64,000 bases of DNA from Martelella mediterranea. Lineage in GTDB: Bacteria; Pseudomonadota; Alphaproteobacteria; Rhizobiales; Rhizobiaceae. The translations under genes were made by a program, and so were the position numbers. Positions 28,852 through 38,364 of this stretch are shown piece after piece. The stretch's first letter is position 1. Every line of letters begins with the position of its first letter. Location of the stretch: the NCBI RefSeq assembly GCF_021021415.1, contig NZ_JAINWJ010000001.1, forward strand, positions 186,001 to 250,000, given 5' to 3'. The notes below the pieces were generated by a model. The model did not search any database and was not told the DNA's origin. It was given only the letters and a program-made list of their open reading frames with translations.

Positions 28852-29612
28852 GCGTCGTTGCAGACCAGTTAAGCTGGGGCGTCCGGCGAAAGGTCATCGT
28901 CAAGAATGTCAGCCTCGACGTGCGGGAGGGCGAAACCCTCGGACTGATCGGGCCTAACGGCTCCGGCAAGTCCTCGCTGCTGAGGCTCCTTGCCGGCCTG
29001 AAGCGGCCGGATCGCGGCCATGTCGAGATCCATGGCCGCAACATCGCCCACGTGCCCAGACGCCTGCTGGCGCGAGAGGTGGCCTTCGTTCAGCAAAATG
29101 CGGCGACCGATACCAATGTCACGGTCCGCGACGTCGTCCGCCTGGGACGCACGCCCCATCGCTCGGCGCTTTCCGGCTGGAGTTCGGCCGATCAGGAAGC
29201 AGTATCCGGCGCACTCCGGCGCGTCGGCATGGAGCCGCTTCAAAACCAGTCCTGGCAGACGCTTTCGGGCGGCGAGCGGCAACGCGTGCACATCGCCCGC
29301 GCGCTTGCCCAGAGCCCGCGGGTTCTGTTTCTCGACGAGCCGACCAACCATCTCGACATCCACCATCAGATCGAGATCCTGCATACCGTGCGGCAACTGG
29401 ACCTGACGAGCATCGTTGCGCTGCACGATCTCAATCTCGCCGCGATGTTCTGTGACCGGATCATCGTGCTGAAGGATGGCGCCATCGTCGCCTCGGGCGC
29501 GCCGAATGCTGTTTTGACCGAAGAGATGATCGGCAGCGTTTTCCGCGTTTCGGCGACCATAAGCCCCTCCCCGCATCACGGCCGCCCGCAAATCCACTTC
29601 CGACCCCGATGA
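28848..29612 (+). CDS. FecE/BtuD-type ABC transporter ATP-binding protein
   Basis: 254 aa from the ATG overlapping the permease stop. Walker A GPNGSGKSS lies near residue 38, signature LSGGERQRVHIARAL near 136, Walker B VLFLDEPTNHLD near 157 and the switch histidine in VALHDLNLA. All catalytic residues are present. It completes the three-gene importer with the products of 26801 and 27814. Confidence 0.94.
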   Translation: MSVVADQLSWGVRRKVIVKNVSLDVREGETLGLIGPNGSGKSSLLRLLAGLKRPDRGHVEIHGRNIAHVPRRLLAREVAFVQQNAATDTNVTVRDVVRLGRTPHRSALSGWSSADQEAVSGALRRVGMEPLQNQSWQTLSGGERQRVHIARALAQSPRVLFLDEPTNHLDIHHQIEILHTVRQLDLTSIVALHDLNLAAMFCDRIIVLKDGAIVASGAPNAVLTEEMIGSVFRVSATISPSPHHGRPQIHFRPR

Positions 29613-29891
29613 ACCCGTCGAAAGCATCGTGCGGGAAGTGAAGGCGATAGAGGCTTCCGCCGCGTTGCCGACGGTTTGGAAGAGCCAGGCAGCCTTGCAG
29701 TCTGTTCAGACGAGAGGGTATTTTGCAGCTTAGATCTCGGCGAATAGCTGATCGGCAAACGGCGTCTGCCGGAGATGGTTCCGACTTGCCTTTTCGCGAC
29801 AAAAAGCCAGGCGGGCTTTTCATGACGGCGACAACGTCGTCTTATGCAGCCGATGTGACTCCGAATGGCTTCAAACCAGGATAGACCGATC

Positions 29892-30767
29892 ATGAAAATA
29901 GCAATTCTCGGAACCGGACTGATGGGCGCGCCCATGGCGCTCAACCTGATCAAGGAGGGCTTCACGGTAACAGTCTGGAACCGCAGTCCCGGCAAAACCG
30001 CAGCGCTTGAAGCGGCAGGCGCTGTCAGGGCAGAAACGCCCGCCTTGGCCGCGGCCGACAAGGATGTCGTGATCATCATGGTCACGGACGGTTCCGCCGT
30101 TCGCGACGTTTTGTTCTCGCAGGGAGCGGCCGAACACATGTCGCGCGGAGCGACCGTGATCGACATGAGCTCGATCCGGCCCGCCGAGGCGCGCGATCAC
30201 GCCCGCCGTCTGGCGGAGATGGGCATCGGCCACATCGATGCGCCCGTCAGCGGCGGGACCCGGGGTGCAGAGACTGGCAGCCTGGCGATCATGGCCGGCG
30301 GCGAGGAAGCGGTTTTCGCCGGGGTCGGAAAGATTTTCGACGCGATGGGGCACGCAATTCTGCTCGGCCCGCCTGGCAGCGGCCAGTTCGCCAAGCTTGC
30401 CAATCAGGCCATTGTCGCCATCACCGTCGGGGCGGTTGCCGAAGCGACGCTCATGGTGCGCGAGGCCGGCATCGATCCCGAGCGCTTTCGGGCCGTTCTG
30501 AAGGGCGGTTTTGCCGATTCCGTCATCCTGCAGCAGCATGGCGCCCGCATGCAGGCAGGCGATTTCGCGCCCGGCGGGCGCTCCTCGCTGCAACTGAAGG
30601 ACCTGGAGAATGTCCTGGCGGAATGCGAGGCGATGGGCCTTTCCCTGCCGCTGACCACCCTGCAGCGCGACCGCTTTTCCGAGCTGGTGAACCGGCTTGG
30701 CGGCGGCGATCTGGATCACGCAGCCCTGTTTCTGGAACTGCTCAACCGCAACAAACTGGCCCAGTAA
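29892..30767 (+). CDS. Beta-hydroxyacid dehydrogenase (3-hydroxyisobutyrate / tartronate semialdehyde reductase family)
   Basis: 291 aa from the ATG at 29892 (AGGA about 11 bases upstream), which places the Rossmann motif MKIAILGTGLMGAPMALNLIKEG at the N-terminus as in the family. VIDMSSIRPAEAR and IDAPVSGGTRGAETGSLAIMAGG give the substrate-binding serine/glycine signature, and GSGQFAKLANQ provides the catalytic lysine near residue 170. It interconverts a 3-hydroxyacid and its semialdehyde with NAD(P). The gene stands alone between the metal importer and the convergent thiolase, so its pathway is uncertain. Gap 29613-29891 holds no recognisable gene. Confidence 0.9.
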   Translation: MKIAILGTGLMGAPMALNLIKEGFTVTVWNRSPGKTAALEAAGAVRAETPALAAADKDVVIIMVTDGSAVRDVLFSQGAAEHMSRGATVIDMSSIRPAEARDHARRLAEMGIGHIDAPVSGGTRGAETGSLAIMAGGEEAVFAGVGKIFDAMGHAILLGPPGSGQFAKLANQAIVAITVGAVAEATLMVREAGIDPERFRAVLKGGFADSVILQQHGARMQAGDFAPGGRSSLQLKDLENVLAECEAMGLSLPLTTLQRDRFSELVNRLGGGDLDHAALFLELLNRNKLAQ

Positions 30768-30816
30768 CACTGGCAGCCGCAGGAAGAACGGAATCTGTGC
30801 GATTTAATCCAGCCGA

Positions 30817-30844
30817 AGACGGACGACCCTCTGACCGTCCGTCT
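30817..30844. terminator. Hairpin between convergent genes
   Basis: AGACGGACG (30817-30825) and CGTCCGTCT (30836-30844) form a perfect 9-bp stem with a 10-base loop between the convergent dehydrogenase and thiolase genes. There is no clear T tract, so it may work with Rho or only as an mRNA end. Confidence 0.45.
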
Positions 30845-30897
30845 GTCGATCCGGCCTCAATGCTGCACGGACCGGCTCCTTGTCATCCAGCGTGCGG

Positions 30898-32069
<1,172 letters not shown>

Positions 32070-32073
<4 letters not shown>

Positions 32074-32729
32074 GCCTTTTCTCCCGCCGTGAGCGCGACA
32101 TCGAAGTCGGCTTCCGTCTTCGCGCGAATCTCATCCACACTGACTCCGTCGGCAAGCTCGATCAGCGTCAGTTTTGCCGGCCCGGTGCGCGCGACGGTGA
32201 AGACGCCGAGATCGGTGATCACCAGATCGGTGACGCGGCTGCCGGTCAAAGGCAGGTCGCACTGTTTCAGCAGCTTCGACTTGCCCTTGGCCTCGTGCTC
32301 CATCACCACCACGACGCGCTTGACGCCGGCGACGAGATCCATCGCGCCGCCCATGCCCTTGACCATCTTGCCCGGGATCATCCAGTTGGCGAGATCGCCG
32401 TTTTCGGCAACCTGCATCGCGCCCAGGATCGACAGGTCGATATGACCGCCGCGGATCATGGCGAAGCTGTCGGCGCTCGAAAAATAGCTCGTTTCCGGCA
32501 GTTCGGTCACCGTCTGCTTGCCGGCATTGATGAGGTCGGCGTCCTCCTCGCCCTCAAACGGGAAAGGCCCCATGGACATCATGCCGTTCTCGCTCTGCAG
32601 GCGCACATCCATGCCATCGGGGATGTAATTGGCCACCAGTGTGGGAATGCCGATGCCGAGATTGACGTAGAAACCGTCCTGCAATTCGCGGGCCGCGCGG
32701 GCCGCCATCTGTTCGCGTGTCCAGGCCAT
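32070..32729 (-). CDS. scoB: 3-oxoacid (acetoacetate) CoA-transferase subunit B
   Basis: 219 aa from the ATG that shares one base with the A-subunit stop (TGATG); the longer open frame is a shadow of scoA. The catalytic glutamate is Glu47 in LQSENGM, followed by the family segments [19 protein letters not shown] and [13 protein letters not shown]. With subunit A it moves CoA from succinyl-CoA (or another donor) to acetoacetate. It is coupled to the thiolase gene. Confidence 0.94.
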
Positions 32730-33442
32730 CAGACGGTCTCCTCTGCGCGTTTGCGTGTGGTGCGCTGCTCGATGTGCTTTTTCGGGTTCTTCACCTCGAC
32801 GATGCGCGAGACAAAGATGCCGGGCGTATGGATGTGATCCGGATCGATCTCGCCGGCGGGCACCAGATGCTCGACCTCGGCCACCGTCAGCTTCGCCGCC
32901 GTCGCCATCATCGGATTGAAGTTGCGCGCGGTCTTGCGATAAACGAGATTGCCCTCGGTATCGCCCCTGAAGGCATGAACCAGCGCGACATCGGCAACAA
33001 GCGCGCTTTCCATGACGTAGTCTTCGCCATCGAAGCTGCGCACCTCCTTGCCCTCGGCGATCATGGTGCCGACGCCGGTCTTGGTGAAGAAGGCCGGAAT
33101 GCCCGCCCCGCCGGCGCGAATGCGCTCGGCCAGCGTGCCCTGCGGATTGAACTCCAGTTCCAGTTCGCCGGAGAGATACTGCTCGGCAAACAGCTTGTTC
33201 TCGCCGACATAGGACGAGATCATCTTGGCGATCTGTTTGGTTGCCAGCAGCCGGCCAAGGCCGATGCCGTCGACGCCGGCATTGTTGGAAATAACCGTCA
33301 GATTGCGCGCGCCCGATGCCTCGACCGCCTCGATCAGGGCTTCGGGAATGCCGCAAAGGCCGAACCCGCCCGACATGATCACCATACCGTCCTTCAACTG
33401 GCCCGCAAGCGCTTCCGCCGCGGATGAAAATTGCTTCTTCAT
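32729..33442 (-). CDS. scoA: 3-oxoacid (acetoacetate) CoA-transferase subunit A
   Basis: 237 aa. The CoA-binding loop is [13 protein letters not shown] near residue 26, followed by [15 protein letters not shown] and [26 protein letters not shown], all typical of SCOT alpha subunits. A GGGAGGAG ribosome site precedes the ATG. It is the first gene of scoA-scoB-thiolase, transcribed divergently from the LuxR-type gene at 33525 across an 82-base gap containing a palindrome (33455-33467). Confidence 0.94.
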   Translation of the reverse strand: MKKQFSSAAEALAGQLKDGMVIMSGGFGLCGIPEALIEAVEASGARNLTVISNNAGVDGIGLGRLLATKQIAKMISSYVGENKLFAEQYLSGELELEFNPQGTLAERIRAGGAGIPAFFTKTGVGTMIAEGKEVRSFDGEDYVMESALVADVALVHAFRGDTEGNLVYRKTARNFNPMMATAAKLTVAEVEHLVPAGEIDPDHIHTPGIFVSRIVEVKNPKKHIEQRTTRKRAEETV

Positions 33443-33454
33443 GATGTCTCCTCC

Positions 33455-33467
33455 CGGTTCTGAACCG
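33455..33467. promoter_or_regulatory. Candidate operator in the scoA/luxR gap
   Basis: CGGTTC-T-GAACCG is a perfect 13-base palindrome directly upstream of the scoA ribosome site and in the divergent gap shared with the LuxR-type regulator. A second CGTTCTGG follows. Binding by that regulator is an inference from position. Confidence 0.35.
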
Positions 33468-33524
33468 TTCTGGAGGCGTAGGTTAAGCTTGATATTCTGC
33501 GGGTGTTAGTCGTATTTCTACTAT

Positions 33525-34088
33525 ATGCCTGCACCGTCATCCGCACCGCTCCGTTTCCCGCTCGCCGATATTCCGGTGCCCATGGTCTATGCCACGCACC
33601 GCATCATCCGCGATTGCAATGACGAGTTCGCCGCCGTCTTCGGCTATGAGCGGGAGAGCCTGATCGACCGCAGTTTCTCGCGCCTTTATCCGGGACTGGA
33701 GGACTTCGTCCGCACCGGCGAAATGTGGCGGTTCAACCTGCCGGAACACGCGATCTATTATGACGAGCGCATCATGGCCGACAGCGCCGGGCGGCGTTTC
33801 TGGTGCCAGGTGCGCGGTCGCTCCTATGACCTTTCCGATCCGTTCGCCGCAGCGCTCTACTGCTTCGAACCGATGACCCGGCCGGTGACCGGCGCGACGA
33901 TGAAGCTCACCGGACGCCAACGTCAGATCCTGACGCTGGTGTCCCAGGGCAAGACCAACGCCGCGATTGCCGCCGAGATCGGCCTGTCGCCCCGCACCGT
34001 CGAGGCCCACCGGCTGCGGCTCACCCGCACGCTCGGCCTTGCCAACAGCGCCGAGCTTCTGGCCTGGTTTCTCAACAGCGAGCAGTAG
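33525..34088 (+). CDS. PAS-LuxR transcriptional regulator
   Basis: 187 aa. The N-terminal half looks like a PAS sensor domain (VYATHRIIRDCNDEFAAVFGYERESLIDRSFSRLYPG, then an RRFWCQVRGRSYD strand pair). The C-terminal half is a LuxR/GerE helix-turn-helix: LTGRQRQILTLVSQGKTNAAIAAEIGLSPRTVEAHRLRLTRTLG. It has no receiver domain, so it should sense a small molecule or redox state directly. Its divergent position suggests control of scoAB and thiolase, linking acetoacetate use to acetone carboxylation downstream. Confidence 0.9.
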   Translation: MPAPSSAPLRFPLADIPVPMVYATHRIIRDCNDEFAAVFGYERESLIDRSFSRLYPGLEDFVRTGEMWRFNLPEHAIYYDERIMADSAGRRFWCQVRGRSYDLSDPFAAALYCFEPMTRPVTGATMKLTGRQRQILTLVSQGKTNAAIAAEIGLSPRTVEAHRLRLTRTLGLANSAELLAWFLNSEQ

Positions 34089-34121
34089 TTGCCGGAAGAA
34101 GGCTGAAAGGCCTCCTCTTGA

Positions 34122-34140
34122 ACTGTCCGAAATTCATACA
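34122..34140. promoter_or_regulatory. Candidate activator site upstream of the AcxR-like gene
   Basis: TGTCCG-AAATT-CATACA (34124-34140) keeps the left arm and spacer of the perfect inverted repeat at 41327-41343; the 16 bases GAACTGTCCGAAATTC are identical at both places. It is the only copy of this kind upstream of the regulator gene and suggests autoregulation. Confidence 0.55.
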
Positions 34141-34264
34141 CTACAGAACGCGCTTAATTGATATTATCGATGCATTCGCTCTAATGGTTTCATGGAGGTC
34201 GCGATCAGAGTGTAAGCCTCAATGGTTACAGCTCTCTGGCGGGCTGTCTTTTCGGGAGGAGAAG

Positions 34265-36061
34265 ATGGAGCGCATTGCACGGAAGAAGGAATGGGAAGAC
34301 TTCATGTCCACGGGACAGGCGCCCGCGGCCATGCGTCATGACGTTCTGGAAAGCTGGAGGCGCTCTCTGCGCCACGCGGTGGGCGAGCGCACGCGCGCGC
34401 CGGTGCTCGATGAGGAACGCCTTGAGGGTCGCCGCGCCCGGGCGCGCAGACTTGAGCTTGCCGCGCAAAAAGCGATAAGCCGGGCCGGAAGCCTGCTGAT
34501 CGGCACGCGCGACATTCTTCTGCTCAGCGATGATTCCGGCGTCGTTATCGAAGCGGCCGGCGACCCGCATACGCTTGCCGAGGCGCAGGAAAATCATCTC
34601 TATACGGGCGGCCAGTGGGTCGAGGAAGCGATCGGAACCAACGCGATCGGAACCGCGCTTTATCTCGGTGTGCCGACGCTCATTCGCGATGCCGAGCATT
34701 TCTGCGAGGCGATCCAGCGCTGGAACTGCGCGGCGACGCCGATCATCGAACCGGGAACCGGTCGGGTCATGGGCGTGCTCGACATTTCCTGGCCCGGCGG
34801 CATTATGCAGCCCAATGCCGTCGCCCTTTCATCCGCGCTCGCCTTGCAGGTGGAAACCGAACTCACACAGATGCTCGGCCGCGAGCGCGAACGGCTGCTG
34901 GAATATTCTCATATTCGCCGTCTCAGGCGCGGCACTGATCAAACGCTTGTCATGGATCGCAATGGCTCGAGCGTGTTCTCCACCGAGGACTTCGCCCGGT
35001 TCTGCTTGGATGACGACGCCCTTCGACAATTGCCGAAGCTCCTGCCCGCGCTGATAGACCAGCCTGCCGAACAGATTGGAGAGGTTCTGGGCGAATGCCT
35101 GAACGGCGCCGATTTCGAGGTGATCGAAAATCAGGGCGAGGCGATCGGCGTCATGGTCTCTCTGCGCCGTTCGCGTCCGCAGGCCCGCAGTTGGACCGGA
35201 ATGGAGTTACGGCAGATCGCGCGCGCCGGACAGGTCTCCGCCGAACTCTGCGCGCAGGCCGAGAGACTGGCAGAGACGCCGATCCCGATCCTGATCGAAG
35301 GCGAGACCGGAACGGGAAAGAGTTCTCTGGCCAAGGCGATCCATAATGCCAGCAGGCAATCGCAAGACCCCTTTGAGGTGATCGACTGCGCCCAGTTGAC
35401 CGAGGAAAGCTTGCGCGCGCTGATCGCGTCTGCCCGCGACGCCGAGGGCGGCGGCATTCTGTGTCTTTCCAGTCCGGGCGCGGTTTCGCCATCGCTGCAA
35501 AAGCTGCTGTTCACGCTCGTGGAACAGGTGTCCGAAGGCGGTGGCAGGATCATCGCCCTGTCGGCCCGCTCGCTTTATGACGAGATGCGCGCCAACAATT
35601 TCCGCAGCGATCTCTACTACAGGATCGCCGGCGCGCGTCTCCACATCCCCCCGCTTCGCGAACGCCCGGAAGAAATCGGGCCGCTGCTACGATGGCTCAT
35701 CCAGTGCCATGCGACGGAGACCGGCAGACGCGAGCTGCGTTTTACATCCGGCGCCATGACCGCCTTGCAGAACTATGCCTGGCCGGGCAACCTGATCGAA
35801 ATGCGCAATCTGATCGCCGCACTCGATGCTCTCTCGCCAAGCGGGCTGATCTCCGAGCGCACGCTCCCCCGCGAGTTTCATCAGCGCGCTCAGATCAATC
35901 GCACGGAAACGCTCCGCGATGTCGAACGAGCCGAAATCCTCGGCGCGGTGAAGGCGGAAGACGGCAATCTCTCCCGCGCGGCAAAACGGCTCGGCATTGC
36001 GCGCTCGACGCTCTATCTCAAGCTCGACAGCTACGGCATCTCGCGCGAGCGAAAGGATTGA
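34265..36061 (+). CDS. acxR: AcoR/AcxR-like activator with degenerate sigma-54 AAA+ domain
   Basis: 598 aa from the ATG at 34265 (GGAGGAG 5 bases upstream); an upstream in-frame start at 34118 lacks a site. Order: N-terminal sensor with GAF-like fold (residues about 60-200, containing EAIGTNAIGTAL and VMGVLDISWPGG), AAA+ region (about 315-540) and a C-terminal Fis-type helix-turn-helix (NLSRAAKRLGIARSTLYLKL). Walker A GETGTGKS (346-353) and the FRSDLYYRI finger remain. The GAFTGA loop is deleted and Walker B is LCLSSPG (residues 399-405) instead of LFLDEIG. The protein therefore probably cannot remodel sigma-54 polymerase. It lies directly upstream of acxABC and resembles AcxR/AcoR regulators. 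The symbol is by position and domain plan. Confidence 0.85.
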   Translation: MERIARKKEWEDFMSTGQAPAAMRHDVLESWRRSLRHAVGERTRAPVLDEERLEGRRARARRLELAAQKAISRAGSLLIGTRDILLLSDDSGVVIEAAGDPHTLAEAQENHLYTGGQWVEEAIGTNAIGTALYLGVPTLIRDAEHFCEAIQRWNCAATPIIEPGTGRVMGVLDISWPGGIMQPNAVALSSALALQVETELTQMLGRERERLLEYSHIRRLRRGTDQTLVMDRNGSSVFSTEDFARFCLDDDALRQLPKLLPALIDQPAEQIGEVLGECLNGADFEVIENQGEAIGVMVSLRRSRPQARSWTGMELRQIARAGQVSAELCAQAERLAETPIPILIEGETGTGKSSLAKAIHNASRQSQDPFEVIDCAQLTEESLRALIASARDAEGGGILCLSSPGAVSPSLQKLLFTLVEQVSEGGGRIIALSARSLYDEMRANNFRSDLYYRIAGARLHIPPLRERPEEIGPLLRWLIQCHATETGRRELRFTSGAMTALQNYAWPGNLIEMRNLIAALDALSPSGLISERTLPREFHQRAQINRTETLRDVERAEILGAVKAEDGNLSRAAKRLGIARSTLYLKLDSYGISRERKD

Positions 36062-36077
36062 TTACGCGTCCGCAACA

Positions 36078-36106
36078 TGTCCGTCCGGACGGATGAAAAC
36101 CGGACA
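36078..36106. promoter_or_regulatory. Cluster of TGTCCG half-sites upstream of acxA
   Basis: TGTCCG (36078-36083), CGGACG (36086-36091) and CGGACA (36101-36106) lie 83-111 bases before the acxA start. They match the arms of the palindrome at 41327-41343 but not its 5-base spacing. No GG-N10-GC sigma-54 core was found between them and the gene. Confidence 0.45.
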
Positions 36107-36188
36107 CTTTCGGCATCCATAAAAGGTGCATCCTCTCCATCGCGGCCGTCCCCTCTCGGGATGGCCGGAACAATGGGAGGAGTTTTTC

Positions 36189-38342
36189 GTGACAATCATC
36201 GAGAAAAACAGCCGTTCCGTGCAGGTGCTTGGCATCGATGCGGGCGGAACGATGACCGATACGTTCTTCGTCGATTCCGACGGGGATTTTGTGGTCGGCA
36301 AGGCGCAGTCCACGCCGGACAACGAGGCGCGCGGCCTGCTCGAATCAAGCCGTGAGGGGCTGGAACACTGGGGTCTGTCGCTTGAGGAGGCGCTCGGCTC
36401 GATCCAGACCGGGGTCTATTCCGGCACGGCAATGCTCAACCGCGTGGTCCAGCGCAAGGGCCTGCGCACCGGTCTGATCGTCAATGCGGGGATGGAGGAC
36501 TTCCACCGCATGGGACGCGCCTGCCAGGCCTATCTGGGCATGGCCTATGAAGACCGCATCCATCTCAACACCCACTATTATGACGAGCCGCTGGTGCCGC
36601 GCCACCTGACGCGCGGCGTGATGGAGCGGGTCGACATGTTCGGCACGGTTGTCATTCCGCTGCGCGAGGAAACCGCGCGCCAGGCGGCGAAGGAGCTCAT
36701 CGCGCAGAATGTCGAAGGCATCGTGATTTCGCTTCTGCACAGCTACAAGAATCCCGGACATGAACGCCGGGTCCGCGACATCGTGGCCGAGGAGATCGAA
36801 AAGGCCGGCAAGACCATCCCGGTTTTCGCCTCGACCGATTATTACCCGGTGCGCAAGGAAACCCACCGCACCAATACCACCATCCTTGAAGCCTTCGCCG
36901 CCGAGCCTTCGCGCCAGACGCTCAGGAAGATCTCGACGGAATTCAAGGAAAACGGTTCGAAATTCGACTTCCGGGTGATGGCGACCCATGGCGGCACGAT
37001 CTCCTGGAAGGCCAAGGAACTGGCGCGCACCATCGTCTCCGGCCCGATCGGCGGCGTGATCGGCGCCAAATATCTGGGTGAGGTTCTGGGCTACAAGAAC
37101 ATCGCCTGCTCGGATATCGGCGGAACGTCGTTCGACGTGGCTCTGATCACACAGGGCGAACTGACGATCCAGAACGACCCGGACATGGCCCGCCTCGTGC
37201 TGTCGCTTCCCCTTGTCGGCCTCGATTCGGTCGGCGCGGGCGCAGGCTCCTTCATCCGTCTCGACCCCTATACCAAGGCGATCAAGCTGGGGCCGGATTC
37301 AGCTGGCTACCGCGTCGGTGTCTGCTGGGCGGAATCCGGCATAGAGACGGTGACGATCTCCGACTGCCACGTCATTCTCGGCTATCTAAACCCGGACAAC
37401 TTCCTCGGCGGTCAGGTCAAGCTCGACCGGCAGCGCGCCTATGACGCGATGAAGGAGCAGATCGCCGATCCGCTCGGTCTGACCGTGGAAGAGGCCGCGG
37501 CGGGCGTGATCGAACTGCTGGACAGCGAGCTGCGCGACTATCTGCGCTCGATGATTTCCGGCAAGGGCTATTCGCCGTCCTCCTTCACATGCTTCAGCTA
37601 TGGCGGCGCGGGTCCGGTCCATACCTACGGCTATACCGAAGGGCTGGGCTTCGAGGATGTGATCGTGCCGGCCTGGGCCGCAGGCTTCTCCGCCTTCGGC
37701 TGCGCGGCGGCGGATTTCGAATATCGCTACGACAAGTCGCTCGACGTCAATATCGAGGAGACGGCGTCCGACGATGCCAAGGTGATCGAGGCGAAAACCT
37801 TGAACGATGCCTGGCGCGAACTGGCCGAGCGGGTGCTCGAGGAATTCGAGCTGAACGGCTATTCGCGCGATCAGGTGCGCCTGCAGCCCGGCTACCGGAT
37901 GCAGTATCGCGGCCAGCTCAACGATCTGGAGATCGACAGCCCGATCGAGACGGCCAAAACCGCCGCGGACTGGGACAGGCTGGTCGACGCCTTTAACGAC
38001 ACCTACGGCCGGGTCTATGCCGCCTCGGCACGCTCGCCCGAGCTCGGCTTTTCCGTAACGGGCGCGATCATGCGTGGAACGGTGCCCATTCCCAAACCCC
38101 GCATCCCGAAAGAAGAAGAAGGCAGCCCGACGCCATCTGAAGACGCGAAGATCGGGACCCGCCAATTCTACCGCAAGGGAAAATGGGTCGATGCGCAGCT
38201 CTACCACATGGAAAGCCTGAAGCCGGGAAACCGGGTCACCGGACCTGCGATCATCGAATCCGACGCCACCACCTTTGTCGTGCCGGGCGGATTTGAAACC
38301 TGGCTCGACGGTCACCGGCTGTTCCACCTGAAAGAAGTGTAA
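36189..38342 (+). CDS. acxA: Acetone carboxylase beta subunit
   Basis: 717 aa from the GTG at 36189, which follows GGGAGGAG by 6 bases; an ATG at 36126 has no ribosome site. It is a hydantoinase A/oxoprolinase-type protein: the ASKHA phosphate loop LGIDAGGTMTDTFFVD lies near residue 14 and SDIGGTSFDVALI near residue 318. In acetone carboxylase this fold binds ATP and phosphorylates acetone and bicarbonate; overall acetone plus bicarbonate gives acetoacetate at the cost of two ATP converted to AMP. The length matches the characterised beta subunit. It is followed after 22 bases by acxB. Confidence 0.93.
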   Translation: MTIIEKNSRSVQVLGIDAGGTMTDTFFVDSDGDFVVGKAQSTPDNEARGLLESSREGLEHWGLSLEEALGSIQTGVYSGTAMLNRVVQRKGLRTGLIVNAGMEDFHRMGRACQAYLGMAYEDRIHLNTHYYDEPLVPRHLTRGVMERVDMFGTVVIPLREETARQAAKELIAQNVEGIVISLLHSYKNPGHERRVRDIVAEEIEKAGKTIPVFASTDYYPVRKETHRTNTTILEAFAAEPSRQTLRKISTEFKENGSKFDFRVMATHGGTISWKAKELARTIVSGPIGGVIGAKYLGEVLGYKNIACSDIGGTSFDVALITQGELTIQNDPDMARLVLSLPLVGLDSVGAGAGSFIRLDPYTKAIKLGPDSAGYRVGVCWAESGIETVTISDCHVILGYLNPDNFLGGQVKLDRQRAYDAMKEQIADPLGLTVEEAAAGVIELLDSELRDYLRSMISGKGYSPSSFTCFSYGGAGPVHTYGYTEGLGFEDVIVPAWAAGFSAFGCAAADFEYRYDKSLDVNIEETASDDAKVIEAKTLNDAWRELAERVLEEFELNGYSRDQVRLQPGYRMQYRGQLNDLEIDSPIETAKTAADWDRLVDAFNDTYGRVYAASARSPELGFSVTGAIMRGTVPIPKPRIPKEEEGSPTPSEDAKIGTRQFYRKGKWVDAQLYHMESLKPGNRVTGPAIIESDATTFVVPGGFETWLDGHRLFHLKEV

Positions 38343-38364
38343 CGGCCAAGGGAGGAGAAATACG

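Noticed and set aside
36107-36188. Search for a sigma-54 promoter (GG-N10-GC) before acxA
   Set aside because: GGCATCCATAAAAGGTGC comes close, but its GG-to-GC spacing is 14 rather than 10, and no other candidate fits.
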